A stretch of 35,822 bases of DNA from DATDRS01 sp035291605 (lineage in GTDB: Bacteria; Chloroflexota; Anaerolineae; Anaerolineales; UBA6663). The translations under genes and the position numbers were made by a program. The stretch lies in assembly GCA_035291605.1 (NCBI GenBank), contig DATDRS010000009.1:1-35822 (forward strand), given 5' to 3'. The notes beneath the pieces were generated by a model. It was not told where the DNA came from. It worked only from the letters and a program-made list of their open reading frames with translations, and did not search any database. The first letter of the stretch is position 1, and every line of letters starts with the position of its first letter. Positions 1 through 7,978 of this stretch are shown here, piece by piece.

Positions 1-119
1 GTGCGTTGAGCGAATTCGCCGTAAGTAAAGCGTTTGTCGCCGTCAATCACGCCTGTTTTGTCGCGGAAGTACATCTCAGCGCGGTCACGAAATTCGAGGA
101 CGGAGAGTGGGACGAGCAT
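1..119 (-). CDS. Acyl-CoA synthetase (AMP-forming), N-terminal fragment
   Basis: The start codon is ATG at 119 and the frame stays open to the window edge, giving 39 codons. An AGGAGGT ribosome binding site lies 5 bases upstream of the ATG. The peptide has the N-terminal pattern of medium/long-chain acyl-CoA synthetases of the ANL superfamily: a short lead, FRDRAEMYFRDKTGVIDGD, then RFTYGEFAQR, corresponding to the family's 'x(R)ARxxFxDKxAVxDGDRRxTYxEF' start. Family members activate fatty or aryl acids to acyl-CoA via an acyl-AMP. The catalytic P-loop and A-motifs lie outside the window, so substrate class cannot be judged. The thiolase at 2700-3857 on the same strand hints at acyl-CoA metabolism nearby. 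Confidence 0.75.
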   Translation of the reverse strand, partial: MLVPLSVLEFRDRAEMYFRDKTGVIDGDKRFTYGEFAQR

Positions 120-164
120 GGCAGACCTCCTGGGGGTGAGAATGGGAAGTTACGGTTGGAGCGA

Positions 165-192
165 AGTATAGTCCCGATGGGGAGGGAGTCAA
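165..192 (-). promoter_or_regulatory. Sigma70-type promoter for the acyl-CoA synthetase gene
   Basis: On the minus strand TTGACT (187-192) is followed after 16 bases by TATACT (165-170), about 45 bases before the ATG at 119. The -35 box overlaps the TGA stop (189-191) of the frame that appears to be the true end of the preceding lipoprotein gene. A small GGGAG/CTCCC hairpin overlaps the same place. Confidence 0.55.
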
Positions 193-273
193 AACTCCCA
201 GGCGAACAATTCTTCTAGCGTCACGTTGACGATAACGCGCCAGCGCGAGTTGAACTTGCCCCGCCGCGAGCGG

Positions 274-1338
274 TCAGGATCGAGCGCCACCGGGCTGTGG
301 CGTTGGCGTTGGCCCGGCCCACACGAACCAGCCGGAGAGTTCCGGCTCAAGCGCATAGATCTGGCTGTTCGGCCCGGTGATGTAGCAGCGGCTGTATCTG
401 GCCCGCGCATCGCATTGGAACGCAGCGTTGCTGACGGGGAACTCCTCGTCGGTGGCCCAGCCCAGCCGGTCGCGGACGCGCGCGCCGGCCGGGGCTTGCT
501 CGTCCCGCCAGGCCACGCCGAAACCGCGCACAGGCTGGTAATAGCCCAGAGGTGGGACGATCGCCGGGTTATCCGGCGGCATGCCCTCCGTCCACGCGTC
601 AACCCGCGCCTCCCAGCGCGGCCGGAGGTCATCCATATAGATAATGTAGATGAGCCGGTTCCACTCCGTCCACAGCATGAGGCCGCGCTGAAAATGCTCG
701 GCCTGCATCGTCGTGTAATGCGGCGGCGAGCTGGGGCAATCCGCAGGGGGATTTGGGAAGAACCAGGCATCCGGGCAACTGATCCTGACCGAGACAAAGG
801 CCTGCGCGGAGGACTGCCCCGAGGTCGCAAACAGGACGAAATCCGCTTCATTCCGCGCCGTTTCGGAGGCCGAAATCACGAGCGTGCCAGACAGCGGGAT
901 CGTATAAGAAATACTCAGACGCCCCAGGGCATCAAGTTGCCAGAGCGTCGCTTGCTCGGCGAAGACCTCCCAGGTCAGCGTGATCAGTTCGCCGGGGCGA
1001 ACTTCGGCGGGTGAGGCGGTGAACAGGGTGATGGAAATTGGCCCCGAGGCGGTGACCGGGGTCGAGGCGAATGGTAGGGTAGCCGTGAAAGTCCCCGGCG
1101 GTAGAGACGTGCCGACAGCTGCGGGCGTGAACGTCGGCAGCGCCGTGGGCAGGTCTCCTGCCGTCGCTACGCCAATCACCGCTGGCATGGGTGTGAGAAG
1201 CGTCGGTGGGATCTGCGTGGCGGTTAGGACCGGCGGCGCGAGCGTGGGCGTCCCCGGAGGCGCCTGGACGATGACAATGCAACCCGCGAGCGCGAGGAGG
1301 AGGGGCGAGAGGAGCCAGAAGAGGCGCACGCGGATCAT
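274..1338 (-). CDS. Secreted lipoprotein of unknown function, probably frameshifted near its 3' end
   Basis: The 354-residue reading has an N-terminal signal of about 18 residues ending in a lipobox (LALAGC, Cys19), so it is probably exported and lipid-anchored. A Pro/Thr-rich linker (about residues 25-95) follows, then a beta-rich stretch (about 95-185) and a C-terminal domain with the run EHFQRGLMLWTEWNRLIYIIY and several Trp and Gly residues. I know similar 'FxxGxMxW...IYVLY' segments from Chloroflexota secreted proteins but cannot give a function. The frame stops at 274 straight after PTPTPQPGGARS. In another frame the sequence continues convincingly to 189 (ending WRVIVNVTLEELFAWEF), so the intact protein was probably about 385 residues. 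The start is supported by a TATAAT box 9 bases upstream, with no Shine-Dalgarno. Confidence 0.75.
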   Translation of the reverse strand: MIRVRLFWLLSPLLLALAGCIVIVQAPPGTPTLAPPVLTATQIPPTLLTPMPAVIGVATAGDLPTALPTFTPAAVGTSLPPGTFTATLPFASTPVTASGPISITLFTASPAEVRPGELITLTWEVFAEQATLWQLDALGRLSISYTIPLSGTLVISASETARNEADFVLFATSGQSSAQAFVSVRISCPDAWFFPNPPADCPSSPPHYTTMQAEHFQRGLMLWTEWNRLIYIIYMDDLRPRWEARVDAWTEGMPPDNPAIVPPLGYYQPVRGFGVAWRDEQAPAGARVRDRLGWATDEEFPVSNAAFQCDARARYSRCYITGPNSQIYALEPELSGWFVWAGPTPTPQPGGARS

Positions 1339-1347
1339 GCTGGCCGC

Positions 1348-1353
1348 ATTATA
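1348..1353 (-). promoter_or_regulatory. -10 box close to the lipoprotein start (leaderless-type)
   Basis: A perfect TATAAT on the minus strand ends 9 bases before the ATG at 1338. Transcription starting about 7 bases downstream would give an mRNA beginning almost at the start codon. No good -35 box is visible. Confidence 0.45.
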
Positions 1354-1365
1354 AGCCCACTTCTA

Positions 1366-1404
1366 CCAGTAACCCGGTTTCTGCGAGAAACCCGGTTTCT
1401 GGTA
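1366..1404. repeat. Double copy of the AGAAACCCGGTTTCT quasi-palindrome
   Basis: Two nearly identical 15-base units (core AACCCGGTTTCT) stand in tandem, separated by GCG. Each unit is almost self-complementary. The pair also folds as one hairpin: CCAG-T-AACCCGGTTT at the left pairs with AAACCCGGTTTCTGG at the right, with two mismatches. It lies between the YghO-like and lipoprotein genes. A diverged relative is found inside the ABC1 kinase gene at 27455-27488. Confidence 0.7.
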
Positions 1405-1406
1405 CT

Positions 1407-2534
1407 CTACACATCCCGATGATACACCCGGTGGTTCTTGTACGCTTTGCCGCCCACGTTCTCCAGGTCGCGCCGCATCTGCACGGCGGTCTCGGCCACC
1501 TGCGTCAGGTCGGCGTGCTCGAACTTGAACTCGCGGATGGTCTTCTCCATCTCGGAGTACAGCAGGGCATTGCCGCCGCGCCCCTGGTGCTCCGGCAGGA
1601 TGCCCGCGCCGTTGAGCGAGACCCACCTCGTGCGGCGCATCTCGAGCAGCAAATCCACGATGCCGAACGGCCACAGGCGGCCCTGGATGCGCTGAAGCGC
1701 CGCCGAAACGTCCGGGAAGGCAAAGAGGAAGCCCACGACCTCGTCGGCGTGCGTGATGATTTTGATCAGCCGGTGGTCGGCCACCAGCATGAGGTTATCC
1801 ACCACGAATTTCACCTCGTTCGGCGTGAGGGGGTAATACTCCCAGTTGTTCACGAAAGCCTTGTTGTAGGCCTCGCCGATGCGGCTCGACCACGCGATGA
1901 GTTCGCGCTTGCTGGCGAAACGCCTGACGCGCAGCGCGCCGCGCTGCTGGACCCGCTCGGCGATGCTGTGCACGCGCTCCGGCAGGTGAAAGATGTCGGC
2001 GCCGAGGTAACACGAGATAAAATCCACTTCTTTTTCAAAGCCGAGCGCTTCAAGCAGGCGCGGGTAGTACGCGTAGTTGTAGTTCATCATCGTCATCATC
2101 TGGCGATGCTCGAAGCCCTCGACCAGGAGGCCATACCCGTCCAGCGGGCCGAAACCTTTCGGGCCGACCAGGCGGTTCAGACCCCGCGCCCTGGCCCACT
2201 GCGAAACCTGGTCGAAGAGCGCCGCCGCCGCTTCCTGGTCGTCCTCGCAGTCAAAGAGATAGAACTGCGCCTGGCGCGTCTGGTGATAGTCGTTGAAGCG
2301 GCGATTTTCGAGCGCGGCGACCCGGCCCACGTCGCGCCCGTCCCGCACGGCGATAAAGAAATCGGCGTCCGAGTGCTCGTAAAACGGGTGTTTCCGACGG
2401 TTGAGCATCAACGCGATGTCGTCCAGGATCGGCGGCACCCACTGGGGATGATTTTTGTACAGACGGAGGGGCAGTTCGACGAAGCGGCGGACCTGGGCTT
2501 TTGAGCGGGTATCAATCTTTGAGACGGTGAGCAT
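1407..2534 (-). CDS. YghO-like GNAT-fold protein
   Basis: The 375-residue protein starts with the pattern FVELPLRLYKNHPQWVPP (residues 18-35), typical of the YghO-like branch of GNAT-fold proteins. The middle holds a large domain with several aromatic residues (YNYAYYPRLL). The C-terminal part carries a GNAT acetyl-CoA-binding motif, GILPEHQGRGGNALL (about 311-325), followed by ADLTQVAETA and a Tyr/His-rich end. The family is usually described as probable N-acyltransferases of unknown substrate. The start ATG has GGAGG 6 bases upstream. The gene stands between repeat-containing spacers, so it is probably monocistronic. Fold assignment is fairly secure. Activity is inferred only. Confidence 0.8.
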   Translation of the reverse strand: MLTVSKIDTRSKAQVRRFVELPLRLYKNHPQWVPPILDDIALMLNRRKHPFYEHSDADFFIAVRDGRDVGRVAALENRRFNDYHQTRQAQFYLFDCEDDQEAAAALFDQVSQWARARGLNRLVGPKGFGPLDGYGLLVEGFEHRQMMTMMNYNYAYYPRLLEALGFEKEVDFISCYLGADIFHLPERVHSIAERVQQRGALRVRRFASKRELIAWSSRIGEAYNKAFVNNWEYYPLTPNEVKFVVDNLMLVADHRLIKIITHADEVVGFLFAFPDVSAALQRIQGRLWPFGIVDLLLEMRRTRWVSLNGAGILPEHQGRGGNALLYSEMEKTIREFKFEHADLTQVAETAVQMRRDLENVGGKAYKNHRVYHRDV

Positions 2535-2559
2535 GCAGCCTCCGCAGATTCAGATGCCG

Positions 2560-2701
2560 ATACTGAGAAGTCATTGCGAGGAGCAAATCCCTGTGCGGGG
2601 CAGGGCGATGAAGTCGCCTCCGCGCCCGCATGGGAGACCACTTCGCGGAGTTTACCCTGAGGGAAGCCGAAGGGTTCAGAGACGCGACATGACGTGTCTC
2701 T
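2560..2701. repeat. Composite intergenic repeat region with a 24-base quasi-palindrome
   Basis: The spacer between the thiolase and the YghO-like gene has no ORF. Its right end (2678-2701) is a quasi-palindrome centred on CATG, with arms AGAGAC.CG.C and G.CG.GTCTCT; it overlaps the thiolase TAG stop (2700-2702). To its left lie a GTTTACCCTGAGGGAAGCCGA stretch and a CATTGCGAGGAGC stretch, which resemble dispersed repeats seen in other GC-rich environmental genomes. The hairpin could also end thiolase transcription, but there is no clear U-tract. Confidence 0.5.
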
Positions 2702-3857
2702 ATCGCGCCCGCAGGATGTGCGTAAGGATCGTCGCGCCGCTCCCCCCGATGTTCTGCGCCATGCCGACCGAGGGTCGCCCCGGAACCTGCCCCGGCCCCG
2801 CCTCGCCCCGCAATTGCTCCACGACCTCGACCACCTGATACACGCCCGTCGCGCCGACCGGATGCCCGCGCGCTTTGAGACCGCCTCGCGTGGCGATGGG
2901 GACCCGCCCTGTGAGGCCGATCTGCCCCTCCAGGCCCAGGCGCGGCCCCTGCCCCCGCTCCGCAAAGCCGCAGGCTTCGAGCGACAGCGCAGCCATGATC
3001 GAAAACGCGTCGTGCAGCTCGAATACGTCAATATCGTCCGGGCCGACTCCGGCCTGGGCGTAGGCCTTCTGCGCCGAGTCAAAGGCCGCCTTGAGCCAGA
3101 GCGGGTCGCGCCGGTCGTGCACCGCGATTGAGTCGGTGGCGGAGGCCGAAGCGGCCATCGTGACAATGGGCCGCCCGTTCCGGCGCACCGTCTCCGCCGG
3201 GACCAGGATCACCGCCGCGGCCCCGTCGCCGATGGGCGAGGCGTCGAGCAGGTTGATCGGGTCCGCGACCATGCGCGCGCGGTTGTAATCGGCGGCGCTG
3301 ATCGGGTCGTGCAGGCGGGCGTTGGGGTTGTGCACTGCATTCGCATGTGCGTTGATCGAGAACGGCGCGAAGTCCGCGTGCTTCCAGCCGTATTCGTGCA
3401 TGTAGCGGCGCATGATGAGCGCGTTGATCGCCACGAACGAGAGGCCTTGCGCGGCTTCCCAGTCGGCGTCGGCCGCCGTGGCGAGGGCCGCCGTCGTCTG
3501 CGGGCCGACCGTTTCCGTCATCTTCTCCACGCCGACCACAATCGCGCTCTCCATCGCGCCGGAACCAACGGCCATTAATCCAGCGCGCAGCGCAGCCGCC
3601 CCGGAGCCGCAGGCGGCCTCCACTTTCACCGCTTCGGTCCCGCGCAGTCCTACCCAGTCGGCGATGAGCGCGCCGAGGTTCTCCTGCCGGTTCAATATCC
3701 CGGACAGCATGTTGCCCACGAACAATCCGTCCGCGCGGTCTATGTGCGCGTCGTTTAACGCCGCCAGGATCGCCTCCCCCGCGAGGACGCGGAGGGATTT
3801 TCCCCAATGCTCGGCGATCGGCGTCTGGCCGGCGCCGAGAATGGCTACTTCACGCAT
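2700..3857 (-). CDS. Thiolase family protein (SCP2/SCPx-type acetyl-CoA acyltransferase)
   Basis: The 385-residue length fits the family. It begins REVAILGAGQTPI and has the nucleophilic Cys83 in VEAACGSGAAAL, a His at about 282 in ELHDAF, and a second His at about 332 in GGLKARGHPVGATG, followed by a QNIGGSGA loop near 369. The GHPVGATG ending and ACGSG nucleophile motif are typical of SCP2/SCPx-like thiolases rather than classic FadA/PhaA. These enzymes catalyse thiolytic cleavage or condensation of acyl-CoA thioesters. Many relatives sit beside a DUF35 Zn-ribbon/OB partner, but none is adjacent here. The start ATG has GGAG 9 bases upstream. The acyl-CoA synthetase fragment at 1-119 is on the same strand, but two unrelated genes intervene. 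Chain-length preference cannot be read. Confidence 0.85.
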   Translation of the reverse strand: MREVAILGAGQTPIAEHWGKSLRVLAGEAILAALNDAHIDRADGLFVGNMLSGILNRQENLGALIADWVGLRGTEAVKVEAACGSGAAALRAGLMAVGSGAMESAIVVGVEKMTETVGPQTTAALATAADADWEAAQGLSFVAINALIMRRYMHEYGWKHADFAPFSINAHANAVHNPNARLHDPISAADYNRARMVADPINLLDASPIGDGAAAVILVPAETVRRNGRPIVTMAASASATDSIAVHDRRDPLWLKAAFDSAQKAYAQAGVGPDDIDVFELHDAFSIMAALSLEACGFAERGQGPRLGLEGQIGLTGRVPIATRGGLKARGHPVGATGVYQVVEVVEQLRGEAGPGQVPGRPSVGMAQNIGGSGATILTHILRAR

Positions 3858-3977
3858 GGCGACAATACTCCATCCTGACTACAAGTTTGCTTTCCTTAAA
3901 TTGTATCGTGATGGTCTGTCAGGAGCTATCAAAGTGTCTATGGTATCATCCAGCAGGTTTCAACCGAGGCAAGCGCG

Positions 3978-3998
3978 ATGAAAATCTATGCACCCTAA
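3978..3998 (+). other. Possible six-residue leader ORF overlapping the flippase-like gene start
   Basis: The nearest Shine-Dalgarno (GAGG, 3965-3968) is spaced 9 bases from the ATG at 3978 but 19 bases from the real gene ATG at 3988. The first ATG reads only Met-Lys-Ile-Tyr-Ala-Pro before TAA, overlapping the start of the next gene in another frame. This could be a tiny upstream ORF that couples translation, or chance. Confidence 0.2.
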
Positions 3999-4941
3999 GA
4001 CGCGGCAGGCTCTGCTCAACTTGGCGCGGCTGGTCATTTCCGCCGCGCTGTTCTGGTGGATCGTCGCGCAGGCAGGACTGGCCGACCTGCTGGAGGCGGC
4101 CCGTCGCGCAGACCCCGGCCCCTACGCTCTCGCCCTGCTCATCGCGGTCGTCGGCATCCCCATCCGCGCCTACCGCTGGCAGGTTTTGCTCGACGCCGTC
4201 GGCGCGCGGCTGCCGTTTTGGCGCACGAACCATCTGTACTTCGTCGGCGCGTTCTTCAACGCCTTCCTGCCCACCGGCTTCGGCGGCGACGTCGTGCGCG
4301 TGCTGGAGATCGGCGAGGGCGCGAGCTCCCCACAGGCGGCGGGCACCGTGTTGGTGGACCGGCTCACCGGGTTCATCGCGCTGTTCATGCTTGCGCTGGC
4401 GGCGCTGCCTTTCGCCTTTCACCTGCTTCCCCCGGCGACGGCGCTCCTCATCGCGCTCCTCGCCGGGGGCGTTCTGCTCGGCAGCGCCCTGCTATTCGAG
4501 GGCAAAATCCTGCGCCAAATCACGGCGTGTTTTCCGCGCGCCCTCTCCCTGGCCGGCGATGCCTGGCTTGCCCAGACCTACAATGTGATCACCGCCTGCG
4601 GCCAGCGGGCGATTCTAAGCGCGCTGCTGATCTCGGTGATCTTCAACCTGACGCAAATCTGGTCAACGCTGCTGGCGGCGCAGGCGCTCCGGCTGGCCGT
4701 CCCCGCGTGGGCGTTTTTCCTGTTCCTGCCCATTGCGATCATCGCCCTGCTCCTGCCGATTTCGATCAGCGGCTTCGGCGTGCGCGAGGGGCTCTTCGTG
4801 CTGCTCTTCGGGCAGGTGGGCCTGACCGGGCCGCAAGCCATCGCGCTCTCGCTGACGTCTTACTCGTTCGAGCTTGCGCCAGGAATCCTCGGCGGCGTGA
4901 TGTATTTTGCGGCGGGGGTGATGGGGCTGAGGCGAAGGTGA
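3988..4941 (+). CDS. Flippase-like / lysylphosphatidylglycerol synthase TM-region protein (UPF0104)
   Basis: The 317-residue protein is almost wholly hydrophobic, with about eight predicted membrane segments. Family signatures are visible: PIRAYRWQVLLDAVG near residues 57-71, the conserved NAFLPTGFGGDVVRV stretch (about 91-105), then VDRLTGF, and a late P(I)SISGFGVREG motif (about 255-266). These are the hallmarks of the UPF0104 / LPG synthase transmembrane domain (AglD- and MprF-N-terminal-like). Known relatives move or modify lipid-linked molecules; no synthase (aminoacyl-transfer) domain is attached here. It is the only plus-strand gene before 19.9 kb and ends 6 bases before the convergent gene at 4948. 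Its substrate is unknown. Confidence 0.85.
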   Translation: MHPKTRQALLNLARLVISAALFWWIVAQAGLADLLEAARRADPGPYALALLIAVVGIPIRAYRWQVLLDAVGARLPFWRTNHLYFVGAFFNAFLPTGFGGDVVRVLEIGEGASSPQAAGTVLVDRLTGFIALFMLALAALPFAFHLLPPATALLIALLAGGVLLGSALLFEGKILRQITACFPRALSLAGDAWLAQTYNVITACGQRAILSALLISVIFNLTQIWSTLLAAQALRLAVPAWAFFLFLPIAIIALLLPISISGFGVREGLFVLLFGQVGLTGPQAIALSLTSYSFELAPGILGGVMYFAAGVMGLRRR

Positions 4942-4947
4942 GGTATC

Positions 4948-5223
4948 TCATCCGTGCGGCGCGCTTGAGAAGTACGTCGCGCGTGACCGGGAAATTAGAA
5001 CGCGCAAAGCGTTCGCTTCGCGGAGGTACAGATAAGCGCGGAGGCGGCGCGCTTCTTTGTACGCCGGGTCGGCTTTGGGAATTCCCAGCGCATCTGCCTC
5101 ACCGCCCGCCGAGTGGTAAACCGCGAGCGCCTCGGCCCACCGGTTATCCTGCTCCAGCGAGCCGAGGGCGTCGTCGGTGCGCTGCTCGAAGTCCTTCAGC
5201 CGGGCCTGGTAATCAGGCATCAC
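4948..5223 (-). CDS. Small alpha-helical protein of unknown function
   Basis: The protein is 91 residues from GTG at 5223 (or 90 from the ATG at 5220). It is charged and helical, with YQARLKDFEQRTDDALGSLEQDNRWAEALAVYH in its first half and PAYKEARRLRAYLYLREANALRVL in its second, reminiscent of one or two TPR-like helical hairpins. There is no signal or membrane segment. The start lies one base after the stop of the YvlD-type gene (5225-5635), so the two are very probably co-transcribed and translationally coupled. I do not recognise the family. Confidence 0.6.
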   Translation of the reverse strand: MMPDYQARLKDFEQRTDDALGSLEQDNRWAEALAVYHSAGGEADALGIPKADPAYKEARRLRAYLYLREANALRVLISRSRATYFSSAPHG

Positions 5224-5224
5224 G

Positions 5225-5635
5225 TTAGCTCCTCGGCCTCCACCGCCGCCGGCCCTCCAGCGGATCCTTGAGAAGCAGACTGAGGACGATGCTCACTAAG
5301 GAGACGACGAGCGCGCCGAAGAACGCGGGCCAGAAGCCGTCCACCGTGAAGCCGATGGGGTAACCGAACTGCTGGCCGACGAACGTGGACAAGACGCTCG
5401 TCAACCAGAACATGAGCGTATTCACCAGCAATGTCCCCAGGCCCAGCGTGAGGACGATCAGCGGGCAGGTGAGAAAAGTGATGAGCGGACGGACGAGGGC
5501 GTTGACCAGGCCGAAAACCAGCGCCAGCGCCATGATCGTCCACCAGCTTCTTTCGGCGTGGACGCCGGGGACAAACGTGATGGCGACCCAGAGCGCGACG
5601 GCGTTGATCGCCCAACGCAGGATGAGTTTTTGCAT
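5225..5635 (-). CDS. YvlD-type four-helix membrane protein (phage holin family 4)
   Basis: The 136-residue protein has four membrane segments: residues about 6-24, 34-52, 57-82 and 103-126. The pattern WAINAVALWVAITFVPGV near the N-terminus, ALALVFGLVNALVRPLITFLTCPLIVLTLGL in the middle and the GFWPAFFGALVVSLVS end are diagnostic for the PF04020 (YvlD) family. The 'phage holin' label is historical; chromosomal members accompany envelope-stress genes such as the Bacillus yvlABCD cluster. Here DUF4097 (YvlB-like) and DUF2089 genes occur about 11-12 kb away on the same strand. The ATG has GGAGG 8 bases upstream. Confidence 0.85.
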   Translation of the reverse strand: MQKLILRWAINAVALWVAITFVPGVHAERSWWTIMALALVFGLVNALVRPLITFLTCPLIVLTLGLGTLLVNTLMFWLTSVLSTFVGQQFGYPIGFTVDGFWPAFFGALVVSLVSIVLSLLLKDPLEGRRRWRPRS

Positions 5636-5838
5636 GGATCAGCCTCCAATGAGAGTGAACCTCAGCATATCACAAAAGCCTCCTGTGCGGAGCGCAGGCG
5701 CAGGGCGCAGGTTTTTCGTGATCTGCCGAAATGGGCTTACACACACAGATTATTACGCAGGCTGGCGTGGGAAGTTGCTGAAACCGCGTCGCCGAGGGTT
5801 TAGCCCAACGGCGCGAGGGTCGAAGGAAGCGCCGTCCA
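5636..5838. other. Intergenic spacer without a supported gene
   Basis: I see no protein-like frame, tRNA or strong terminator. It separates the YvlD-type unit from the membrane protein at 5839-6522. Confidence 0.5.
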
Positions 5839-6522
5839 TCACGGCTTCCCCTCGGCGCAAAACATCTGCTCGAACTCCGGCGTCACCAGGCAGGTGACAA
5901 TGTAGCCGTCGGCAAACAGGAGGCGCACGTCCACGCTCTGGGCCGTCGCCTTCGCGGGCCGCTGATCCATGACAAACGGGACGCCTGCATGGGCGCGGAG
6001 GTTGGGGGCAAAATTGAACTCAGTGGGCAGGGGCGCGTCGGCTGCCTGGGCCAGCGTATGCGTCGCCAGCGCATACACGTCGCGCAGGGCCTGGTGCGCT
6101 GAACGGGGCATCTGCGACCACGTCCCCGGCGTCGCGCCGAGCAGAACGACGCCGCTCACCAACAACGCCTGCCTCCCCCACCGCGCCCATCCCCTCATTT
6201 CCAAATGATGCTCGTGCCGTTGGACGATCCAGCGCAAGACGATCGTCGCCAGCACGCTCAAGCCCACTCTCGGCAGGACGATGAAGACCAGCGTGACGAC
6301 GGCGCCGCGCAGGCGCGCGATGCTCTGGATCACCGTCACCGCGCGCAGGGGCACATCGCGCGCCGTCAGGACGTCAATCGTCCCGGCGACGAACGCGTAA
6401 GCGCAGCCTGATAGTAATCCGTATCCCGCGCCCGTCAGCGCGCGCCGCCTGGCAAAGCTGGAAGGCGCTGAGGGGGCAGGCGGGTGAGCCAAAAGTTTAC
6501 GAACCCCTTTCCAGGAGTCCAT
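5839..6522 (-). CDS. Membrane protein with a C-terminal Cys-x10-Cys-Ala-Glu domain (paralogue of 18402-19229)
   Basis: The 227-residue protein has an N-terminal cytoplasmic lead, a glycine-rich first membrane pair (GAGYGLLSGCAYAFVAGTIDV, about 31-51), further segments near 75-97 and 115-130, and a soluble C-terminal region (about 135-227). That region ends in a short beta-like stretch, VDVRLLFADGYIVTCLV, and a Cys211-x10-Cys222-Ala-Glu motif. The protein at 18402-19229 shares the same N-terminal plan (GLLYGATSGWINSVLLWGIPLR) and the same C-terminal spacing, so I treat them as divergent paralogues. The two Cys could form a disulphide outside the membrane. No known family name comes to mind. 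Confidence 0.65.
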   Translation of the reverse strand: MDSWKGVRKLLAHPPAPSAPSSFARRRALTGAGYGLLSGCAYAFVAGTIDVLTARDVPLRAVTVIQSIARLRGAVVTLVFIVLPRVGLSVLATIVLRWIVQRHEHHLEMRGWARWGRQALLVSGVVLLGATPGTWSQMPRSAHQALRDVYALATHTLAQAADAPLPTEFNFAPNLRAHAGVPFVMDQRPAKATAQSVDVRLLFADGYIVTCLVTPEFEQMFCAEGKP

Positions 6523-6584
6523 GTTGATTGAATTGATGCGCCTCCAGCTCTCTTACTGCGCCTCTATGATAACCGCAGAAACGC

Positions 6585-7949
6585 TCAGGCGGTGGCCGGG
6601 GTCGAGGCCGCCTCCTTGGCAGACACGGCGTCGTGATCAGACAGGATGGTCTCGGCCTCGCGCACCGCCGGGAACAGATATCCACCCAATCCAGCTAGCG
6701 AGGCCAGCAGGCCGGTGAAGACGATCAGCAGAGCCATGCCCGCGCCCGGCCCGGTCCCCACCAGCCAGCCGAAGGCGGCCGCCAATCCACCGCCCGCTTT
6801 CATCCCCGGCTCAAGGACAAAGTCGGCCAGCGGCCCGGCGATGAGCGGCGCGATGGGGCCGGTGAACCAGGCGATCAACCTCCGCGCGGAGAACACCCGC
6901 CCCTGCACGTCCGGCGCGACCTTGGCCTGCCAGATGGCCTGATTGGAGCCGTTGATGAGCGGGACGAAAGCCCCCCCGATAAAACTGGCTGGGAGCCAGA
7001 GCGGCAGGCCGCGTCCCAGCCCGAGCAAGACGTGGCCGAGCAGGCTCGACAGCGCCCAACCCATGAGGACCCCGTGCACGCGGCGTTTGGGGCCGCCCCA
7101 CGCGCTCATGATCACCCCGCCGATGATGCCCCCGATTGCGCCCGCCGACTGCACGCTACCCAGGGAGAATTCGTCATTGCCCGTCCGGGCGAGGACCATG
7201 GGCGCCAGCACGGTGAAGGCGAGATTCGCCATGAGGTTGCCGGTGAAGAACACCAGTTGCAGGCCCAGCAGACTCGGGCGCGCGAAAATGTAGCGGAAGC
7301 CGTAAAGCGCCTCCGCCCCAACGCTCCCCCGCCCCTGGCGCCCCTCCGCGGTGACCGGCGGCTGAGGGATGTGGACGGCCAGCAGCATGCCAATGGCTAA
7401 GACAAAGGTGGTGACGTCAATGAGCATGAGGCCGGTCAGGCCGATGAAGGGCAGCAAAGCCCCGGCAAGCAGCGGCGCAAACACCCCCGGCCCGACCTCG
7501 ATGAGCGACCACATCCCATTGGCGCGCCCCAATTGCCCTTTGGAGACCATCGTGCTGATGGCTGCCGAGTAAGCCGGCCACTGAAAGCAGTTGCCGAGGC
7601 CGGAGATCACCGCGGCGATGTACAGGTGCCAAACCTGCAGCAGGCCCAGCGCCTGCAGGACCACCAGCGCTGTCGTCGCCAACCCCGCCGCCAAGTCGCT
7701 CACCATCATCATCCACTTGCGGTTGTAGCGGTCCACCATCACTCCCGCGATAGGTGACATGAGCAGGAAGGGGGCGAGGAAGAAGACCTGCATTAATCCC
7801 AGTGCAGTGGCGCTGCCGGTCTTCTCATACACCCAGATGGTGAGACCGAATTGCGTCATATTGGTCGCCAGCACCGAAATAATCTGGCCGAGCCAGACGA
7901 CGGTAAAGGCGAGCATGCCAGTGGGGAGGCGGGTTGGGGTCCGCATCAT
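6585..7949 (-). CDS. Major facilitator superfamily transporter
   Basis: About 454 residues from the ATG at 7949; GTG at 7964 would add 5 residues and ATG at 7946 would remove one. The protein has about 12 hydrophobic segments and the MFS motif-A-like sequence GVMVDRYNRKW after the second helix, with a central loop of charged residues. The overall pattern (FGLTIWVYEKTGSATALGL, then PFLLMSPIAGVMVDR) is typical of the MFS_3/enterobactin-exporter-like branch, whose members mostly export drugs or siderophores. The substrate here is unknown. The C-terminal 25 residues are hydrophilic. It lies downstream of the exporter cluster on the same strand, separated by the DUF885 remnant. Confidence 0.85.
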   Translation of the reverse strand: MMRTPTRLPTGMLAFTVVWLGQIISVLATNMTQFGLTIWVYEKTGSATALGLMQVFFLAPFLLMSPIAGVMVDRYNRKWMMMVSDLAAGLATTALVVLQALGLLQVWHLYIAAVISGLGNCFQWPAYSAAISTMVSKGQLGRANGMWSLIEVGPGVFAPLLAGALLPFIGLTGLMLIDVTTFVLAIGMLLAVHIPQPPVTAEGRQGRGSVGAEALYGFRYIFARPSLLGLQLVFFTGNLMANLAFTVLAPMVLARTGNDEFSLGSVQSAGAIGGIIGGVIMSAWGGPKRRVHGVLMGWALSSLLGHVLLGLGRGLPLWLPASFIGGAFVPLINGSNQAIWQAKVAPDVQGRVFSARRLIAWFTGPIAPLIAGPLADFVLEPGMKAGGGLAAAFGWLVGTGPGAGMALLIVFTGLLASLAGLGGYLFPAVREAETILSDHDAVSAKEAASTPATA

Positions 7950-7978
7950 TTTTCTTTCGGCCACGGATGAACTGGTAT

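Noticed and set aside
1366..1404. CRISPR-like pair of repeats
   Set aside because: Only two units separated by three bases, with no spacers; it is a tandem palindromic repeat.
1419..2504. Open frame of 361 codons antisense to the YghO-like gene
   Set aside because: No recognisable motif; the opposite strand has a good ribosome binding site and GNAT motif.
5225..5635. Prophage lysis gene (holin)
   Set aside because: The YvlD-type 'phage holin family' name is historical; no endolysin or other phage gene is nearby.
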